Source: an uncultured Marmoricola sp. (GTDB taxonomy: Bacteria > Actinomycetota > Actinomycetes > Propionibacteriales > Nocardioidaceae). Taken from it: a DNA stretch of 27,583 nt. How positions within the stretch are numbered: position 1 is the first letter of the stretch; each line of letters starts with the position of its first letter. The notes below the pieces were generated by a model. It saw nothing but the letters and a program-made list of their open reading frames with translations, was not told where the DNA came from and made no database searches. Both the position numbers and the translations under genes were made by a program. Positions 22,958-27,583 of this stretch are shown here, piece by piece. The stretch covers positions 1 to 27,583 of the forward strand of contig NZ_CALTZE010000038.1 of NCBI RefSeq assembly GCF_943913695.1, given 5' to 3'.

Positions 22958-23577
22958 GGGGTCTCCCCCCCGGGGCTCTCGGCCAGGGCACGCTGCAGGT
23001 CCTGGGCCACGTCGCCCGGCGTGGCGGCGCGGGTCCACAGCAGGTCGGCGCGGCCCTGCGAGACCGAGGCCACCGCGGTGCTGCGACCCTCGTCGAGCCG
23101 TACGCCGAGTGCCTCGGCGAGGGCGGCGACGTCGGCCTCGGAGCCGCTGAGGCCCCGGAACCGGGGGTCGAAGCGGTCGAGGTGACGACGTAGGACCGCG
23201 GCGGTGTCGTGCTCCGGGTCCGTGGTCACGAACAGCACCTGCACCTGGTCGCGCTCCCCCGCGGGCAGCCGGTCGACCGCCGTGGCCAGGGTGCTGAGCA
23301 CGACCGGGCACAGCGTGGTGCAGCGGGAGAAGCCGAAGAAGACCAGCGAGCGCCCCCGCGCGGTGGCGAGGTCGACCTGCTCGCCGTCGGTGTCGGTGAG
23401 CGGCAGTGACGGCACCTCGTGGGCCTCGTCGGCGTCGAGGTAGGCCCCGCGGTAGCCGTCGTCGGAGGCGGAGCCGATGTCGCTCGCCGCCGGTGCCTCC
23501 TCGCGCCAGGAGCACCCGACGAGCGCCAGCGTGGCGAGCATCGTGAGCGTCGCCACGACCAGCCGCTCAGCGCGCAC
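22954..23577 (-). CDS. SCO1/SenC/PrrC-family thioredoxin-fold lipoprotein
   Basis: The protein is 207 residues. Lipoprotein signal with lipobox LVGC (Cys22), then a short linker and a thioredoxin-like domain (about 50-200). It has the family Cys pair C86-x3-C90 in SRCTTLCP and the VLFVTTDPEHDT motif (about 114-125). SCO1 proteins deliver copper to cytochrome c oxidase CuA or act as thiol reductants. The conserved copper-binding His, expected near residue 170 in a DHS-like motif, is absent; the region reads ASVSQGRADLLW. Copper binding is therefore doubtful and a redox role is as likely. GTG 23577 overlaps the trpA end by 11 nt, with no strong ribosome site, so expression is coupled to the trp genes. 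It should be a substrate of the adjacent Lgt. Confidence 0.87.
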   Translation of the reverse strand: MRAERLVVATLTMLATLALVGCSWREEAPAASDIGSASDDGYRGAYLDADEAHEVPSLPLTDTDGEQVDLATARGRSLVFFGFSRCTTLCPVVLSTLATAVDRLPAGERDQVQVLFVTTDPEHDTAAVLRRHLDRFDPRFRGLSGSEADVAALAEALGVRLDEGRSTAVASVSQGRADLLWTRAATPGDVAQDLQRALAESPGGETP

Positions 23578-24405
23578 GGACGCCGCCGGCGAGGTCGTCG
23601 GTCAGGGCGGCGAGCGCACGATGGGCCTCAACGCCCTCGTGGTCGAGTGCGGTGCGGATGAAGGCCGAGCCGACGATCACGGCGTCGGCGTAGGCCGCGA
23701 CCTCCGCCGCCTGCGCCCCGGTGCCGACGCCGAGACCGACGCCGATGGGCAGGTCGGTGACCGCACGGGTGCGCGCCACGAGCGGGCCCGCGAGCTCGGA
23801 GGAGCCGGCACGAGCCCCCGTGACGCCCATGACCGCGGTGGCGTAGACGAAGCCGCGACAGGCCTCGACGGTGTAGCGCAGCCGCTCGTCGGTCGAGGAC
23901 GGCGCGACCAGGAAGACCTTGTCGAGGTCGTGCTCGTCGGCGGCAGCGATCCAGCGCTCCCCGGAGTCGGGAGTCAGGTCGGGGGTGATCAGACCCGCGC
24001 CGCCGGCTCCGGCGAGGTCGGCGGCGAAGCGCTCGACGCCGTACTGCTCGACGGGATTCCAGTAGGTCATGACGAGCGTCGGCACGCCGAGGGCGGAGAC
24101 CGCCTCGACGGTGCGGATGACGTCGGTCGTGCGGGTGCCCTGCTCCAGGGCCCGCTGCGCCGCTGCCTGGATCGTCGGACCGTCCATCACCGGGTCGCTG
24201 TAGGGCAGGCCGATCTCGATGACGTCGCAGCCGTGCTCGACCATCACCGTGATCGCCTCGACCGCGCCGGCGACGTCGGGGAAGCCGGCCGGCCAGTAGC
24301 CGACCAGGACCGAGCGGTCCTCCTCACGGGCGCGCTCGAAGGCGACCGCGGTGGACCGGGCCGTGCCGCTCACCGTCCCGCTCACTGTGCCGCTCACTGG
24401 GCCGC

Positions 24406-24409
<4 letters not shown>
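23567..24409 (-). CDS. trpA: Tryptophan synthase alpha chain
   Basis: The protein is 280 residues if started at the first GTG. It cleaves indole-3-glycerol phosphate to indole and glyceraldehyde-3-phosphate in the alpha2-beta2 complex with TrpB. Catalytic residues are E65 in DVIEIGLPYSD and D76 in PVMDGPTIQ, matching E. coli Glu49 and Asp60 with a constant offset of 16. The phosphate-binding GVGLGVGTGAQAAEV lies near the C-terminus. The 16-residue extra N-terminus comes from four 12-bp repeats, each starting with an in-frame GTG (24409, 24397, 24385, 24373), so the true start is uncertain. The first overlaps the trpB stop (GTGA) and is the simplest coupled start. The 3' end overlaps the sco1-like gene by 11 nt. 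Confidence 0.94.
24362..24409 (-). repeat. Four tandem 12-bp repeats at the trpA start, each beginning GTGAGCGG
   Basis: On the minus strand the units are GTGAGCGGCCCA (24409-24398), GTGAGCGGCACA (24397-24386), GTGAGCGGGACG (24385-24374) and GTGAGCGGCACG (24373-24362). They encode V/M-S-G-P/T four times in the trpA frame and offer four in-frame GTG starts. The array begins on the trpB stop codon. Confidence 0.9.
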
Positions 24410-25682
<1,273 letters not shown>

Positions 25683-25686
<4 letters not shown>

Positions 25687-26471
25687 CTGCTTCCTCCTGC
25701 GGCGCGCATCGCCGCGACCGCGGCGCGCGGGTCGCCGTCCTTGACCAGGGCCTCCCCGACGAGGACCACCTGGGCGCCCTGCTCGGCGTACGCCGCGGCG
25801 TCCGGCGGCCCGGCGATGCCGGACTCGGCCACCGCGACCACGTCGTCGGGCAGCAGTCGGGCCAGCCGCGCGAAGGTCTCGGGGTGCACCTGGAGGGTCT
25901 TGAGGTTGCGGGCGTTGACGCCCACGAGCCGGGCGCCGACCGCCAGGGCGCGCTCGACCTCGGCCTCGTCGTGCACCTCGGTGAGCACCGTGAGACCGAG
26001 CTCGCCGGCCTGCTGGTGCAGGTCGCGCAGCAGGGCGTCGTCGAGCGCCGCCACGATGAGCAGCACGAGATCGGCGCCGGCAGCGCGGGCCTCCAGCAGC
26101 TGGTAGCCCTCGACCACGAAGTCCTTGCGCAGCAGCGGCGTGGGCACGGCGGCCCGCACGGCGCGCAGGTCGTCGAGACTGCCGCCGAAACGGCGCTCCT
26201 CGGTCAGCACCGAGATGGCGTCGGCTCCCCCGGCGGCATAGGCCGCGGCCAGTGCCGCGGGATCGGGGATCTCGGCGAGCGCTCCCTTGCTCGGGGAGCG
26301 GCGCTTGACCTCGGCGATCACCGAGAGGCCGGGGGCCGCGAACCCGGGCATCGGGTCGCTGGCGGGCGGCTGGGCCGCCGCCGCCTCGGCGACCGCGGGC
26401 TCGGAGAGCCGGGAGCGGCGGGTGGCGAGATCCTCGCGGACTCCGGCGACGATGTCGTCGAGCACGGACAT
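25683..26471 (-). CDS. trpC: Indole-3-glycerol phosphate synthase
   Basis: The protein is 262 residues, a single-function TrpC. It closes the ring of carboxyphenylamino-deoxyribulose phosphate to make indole-3-glycerol phosphate, the substrate of TrpA. The family signature is IAEVKRRSPSKG (52-63) with K56; also ISVLTEERRFGGS, LLRKDFVV, LLIVAAL, TEVHDEAE, VGVNARNL and AESGIAGP. ATG 26471 starts the conserved MSVLDDIVAG. AGAGG lies 9 nt upstream. The frame is open up to 26558 but that extension is not conserved-looking. It is the first gene of trpC-trpB-trpA-sco1-lgt on this strand. I see no Trp-codon-rich leader peptide in the 120-bp upstream region, so attenuation is not supported here. Confidence 0.97.
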
Positions 26472-26544
26472 GCGGGGAACCTCTTCGAGCAGTCGGGCGA
26501 CACGGTGCGGGGCGTCCTGACAGGTTCTCACACGCCCGAATGGA

Positions 26545-26584
26545 TAGATTCCGTGCATCCCACACGGCGCATCCCTCGGAAAGG
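26545..26584 (+). promoter_or_regulatory. Candidate promoter and ribosome site for the DUF4190 gene
   Basis: TAGATT (26545-26550) fits TAnnnT and would give a leader of about 35 nt. GGAAAGG (26578-26584) lies 7 nt before the ATG at 26592. No well-spaced -35. The 120-bp divergent region 26472-26591 also holds CCTGACAGG (26516-26524), a small palindrome around one base, and must include the trpC promoter, which I could not place. Confidence 0.4.
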
Positions 26585-26591
26585 CAGCCTC

Positions 26592-27134
26592 ATGAGCAAC
26601 CCCACCCCCCCGTCCGACCCGGGCCAGGACCCGGCCCAGACGCCGGGACAGACACCGGGCCAGACGCCGGGACAGACGCCGGGCCAGACGCCGGGACAGA
26701 CGCCGGGAGGCGAGCCGTACGGCCAGGGCCAGTACGACCAGGGCCAGTACGGCGAGAGCCAGTACGGCGAGAGCCAGTACGGCCAGGCTGCACCGCCCCC
26801 GCCGCCCCCCGGCCAGTACGGCGCCCCCGGCGGCTACCAGCAGCCGCAGAAGACCTCGCCGCTGGCGATCACCTCGCTGGTGACCGGCATCGTGGGCGTG
26901 GTCCTGTGCTTCTGCTGGTCGATCCCGATCTTCGGCATCGCGGCGCTCATCACCGGCATCCTGGGCCGCAACCAGATCAACGGCGCACCGCAGCAGTACA
27001 AGGGCGGCGGCATGGCCCTGACCGGCATCATCCTCGGCGTGATCGGCATCGTGATCGCGATCGCCTACTGGATCGCCTTCGCCACCGGCGCCTTCGACGA
27101 CTACATCAACTACAGCTTCAACGTCGACAGCTGA
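26592..27134 (+). CDS. DUF4190-type membrane protein with Gln/Pro/Gly repeat N-terminus
   Basis: The protein is 180 residues. Residues 1-90 are a low-complexity cytoplasmic-type region: QTPG six times, then GQY/ESQY repeats and a proline run. Two hydrophobic helices follow. The first region, SPLAITSLVTGIVGVVL, leads to SIPIFGIAALITGILGRNQI, and the second is GMALTGIILGVIGIVIAIAY, the DUF4190 pattern common in actinobacterial membrane proteins. There is a CFCW motif in the first helix. Function unknown; such proline-rich tails often mediate protein contacts or phase-like clustering, but this is inference. The ATG at 26592 has a ribosome site, and the gene stops four bases before the convergent DUF2752 gene stops. 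It often occurs near trp genes in this group of bacteria, from memory. Confidence 0.85.
   Translation: MSNPTPPSDPGQDPAQTPGQTPGQTPGQTPGQTPGQTPGGEPYGQGQYDQGQYGESQYGESQYGQAAPPPPPPGQYGAPGGYQQPQKTSPLAITSLVTGIVGVVLCFCWSIPIFGIAALITGILGRNQINGAPQQYKGGGMALTGIILGVIGIVIAIAYWIAFATGAFDDYINYSFNVDS
26637..26708 (+). repeat. Six tandem 12-bp coding repeats (QTPG)
   Basis: Six units of CAGACGCCGGGA with few changes: the last base is mostly A or C in alternation, and one unit has CAGACACCGGGC. They encode QTPG six times. A second, looser set of 15-bp GQY/ESQY repeats follows at about 26726-26783. Copy number is likely to vary between strains by slippage. Confidence 0.92.
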
Positions 27135-27146
27135 CCGGTCAGCTGT
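27127..27146. terminator. 20-bp perfect palindrome covering both stop codons of a convergent pair
   Basis: ACAGCTGACC followed directly by its reverse complement GGTCAGCTGT. The DUF4190 stop TGA (27132-27134) and the DUF2752 stop (TCA at 27139-27141) lie symmetrically within it. In RNA it would fold as an 8-bp stem with a CCGG loop on either strand. Likely bidirectional terminator. Confidence 0.55.
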
Positions 27147-27583
27147 GCAGCCAGGCCCCCGCGGGCAGGTTGCGCAGCACCGTGAACGCCAGCACCGCGA
27201 CGCCTGTCACCGCCCACACCAGGGCCGGTGACAGGCGTCGCGTCGTGTCGGGGGGCCGCGGGCTGCTCGCGGGGCGCCACGCGCGCACCAGCCACAGCGT
27301 CCACGCGACCAGGAGCACCGGCACCGCGAGGGTGAAGAGCAGGTTGCTCGACGCGGCGCCGACGACGTCGCCGTTGCTCAGCAGGTTGACCGCGCGCAGC
27401 GCGCCGCAGCCCGGGCAGTCCAGGCCCAGAACCAGGGAGACCGGGCAGTAGCCCCAGCTCCCCTGCACGTGGGGGTCGCGCAGGTGCAGCGCGACCACGC
27501 CGACCAGCACGACGCCCCCGGTGAGCAGCGGGCCCGCCAGCCGGCGCCCGAGTGGGCGGGGCCGGGCGTGAGGCGGGGTGGGG
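27139..27583 (-). CDS. DUF2752 membrane protein (5' end probably beyond the right edge)
   Basis: The frame is open from the stop at 27139 to the right edge. From GTG 27510 it would make 123 residues. The DUF2752 pattern is clear: CPVSLVLGLDCPGCGALRAV (22-41 from that GTG), followed by two hydrophobic helices. The family is uncharacterised, and the Cys-Pro-x-Cys-Gly motif suggests metal or thiol chemistry without proof. The frame upstream of 27510 continues with a Pro/Arg-rich stretch and then LAGPLLTGGV, which completes a membrane helix that the GTG start would cut. So the real start is probably off the window. It converges on the DUF4190 gene with a 4-bp gap. Confidence 0.75.
   Translation of the reverse strand, partial: PTPPHARPRPLGRRLAGPLLTGGVVLVGVVALHLRDPHVQGSWGYCPVSLVLGLDCPGCGALRAVNLLSNGDVVGAASSNLLFTLAVPVLLVAWTLWLVRAWRPASSPRPPDTTRRLSPALVWAVTGVAVLAFTVLRNLPAGAWLHS

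Noticed and set aside
26472..26591. Tryptophan attenuator leader peptide before trpC.
   Set aside because: The upstream open frame has no Trp codons and no terminator/antiterminator pair is visible. If attenuation exists it is likely ahead of trpE, outside the window.

Overview
The window is a stretch of ordinary chromosome from a high-GC actinobacterium, most likely Nocardioidaceae (Nocardioides-like). This is inferred from very GC-rich third codon positions, many GTG/TTG starts, a PdtaR-type ANTAR response regulator, and a gene order (trpC-trpB-trpA-lgt ... pyk ... ANTAR regulator ... polA) that I recall as conserved in Mycobacterium and Streptomyces. I see no insertion sequence, phage gene, integrase, CRISPR array or toxin system, and no gene-free stretch over 300 bases (the longest is about 190). 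Most genes can be assigned to known families.

Layout, left to right. 1-2401: a divergent pair, a polytopic membrane protein running off the left edge (-) and a polysaccharide flippase-like protein (+). 2398-5687: polA and an upstream GNAT acetyltransferase (-). 5769-6545: a DUF554 membrane protein (+). 6656-10754: a branched-chain-amino-acid-type ABC operon livH-livM-livG-livF (+), whose first permease carries a secreted beta-sandwich domain. A strong bidirectional terminator separates it from the convergent binding lipoprotein livK (10853-12130, -). 12321-12932: the ANTAR regulator (-). 12985-13057: an odd tRNA with Leu anticodon CAA but a short variable loop (+). 13078-20520: pyk, gltD and gltB (-). 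20689-22121: a small ferredoxin and its FAD reductase (+). 22091-26471: a tightly overlapped operon trpC-trpB-trpA-sco1-lgt (-). 26592-27583: a DUF4190 protein (+) convergent with a DUF2752 protein (-).

How the genes work together. GltBD assimilates ammonium nitrogen into glutamate, and the Liv transporter probably imports amino acids or amides. Pyk closes glycolysis and the trp genes make tryptophan from anthranilate-derived intermediates. Lgt lipidates lipoproteins, which in this window would include LivK and the Sco1-like protein. The ferredoxin/reductase pair would supply electrons to a cytochrome P450 or similar enzyme encoded elsewhere.

The best second-look items are small-scale. The tRNA has a Leu(CAA) anticodon and class I architecture. 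Four genes share a TAnnnT-N7/8-GTG arrangement that points to leaderless translation and moves their starts. An inverted repeat lies at every convergent gene junction, including a 20-bp perfect palindrome over two stop codons. Four in-frame 12-bp repeats at the trpA start each begin with GTG. The Sco1-like protein has lost its conserved histidine. I did not find a convincing undescribed multi-gene system.
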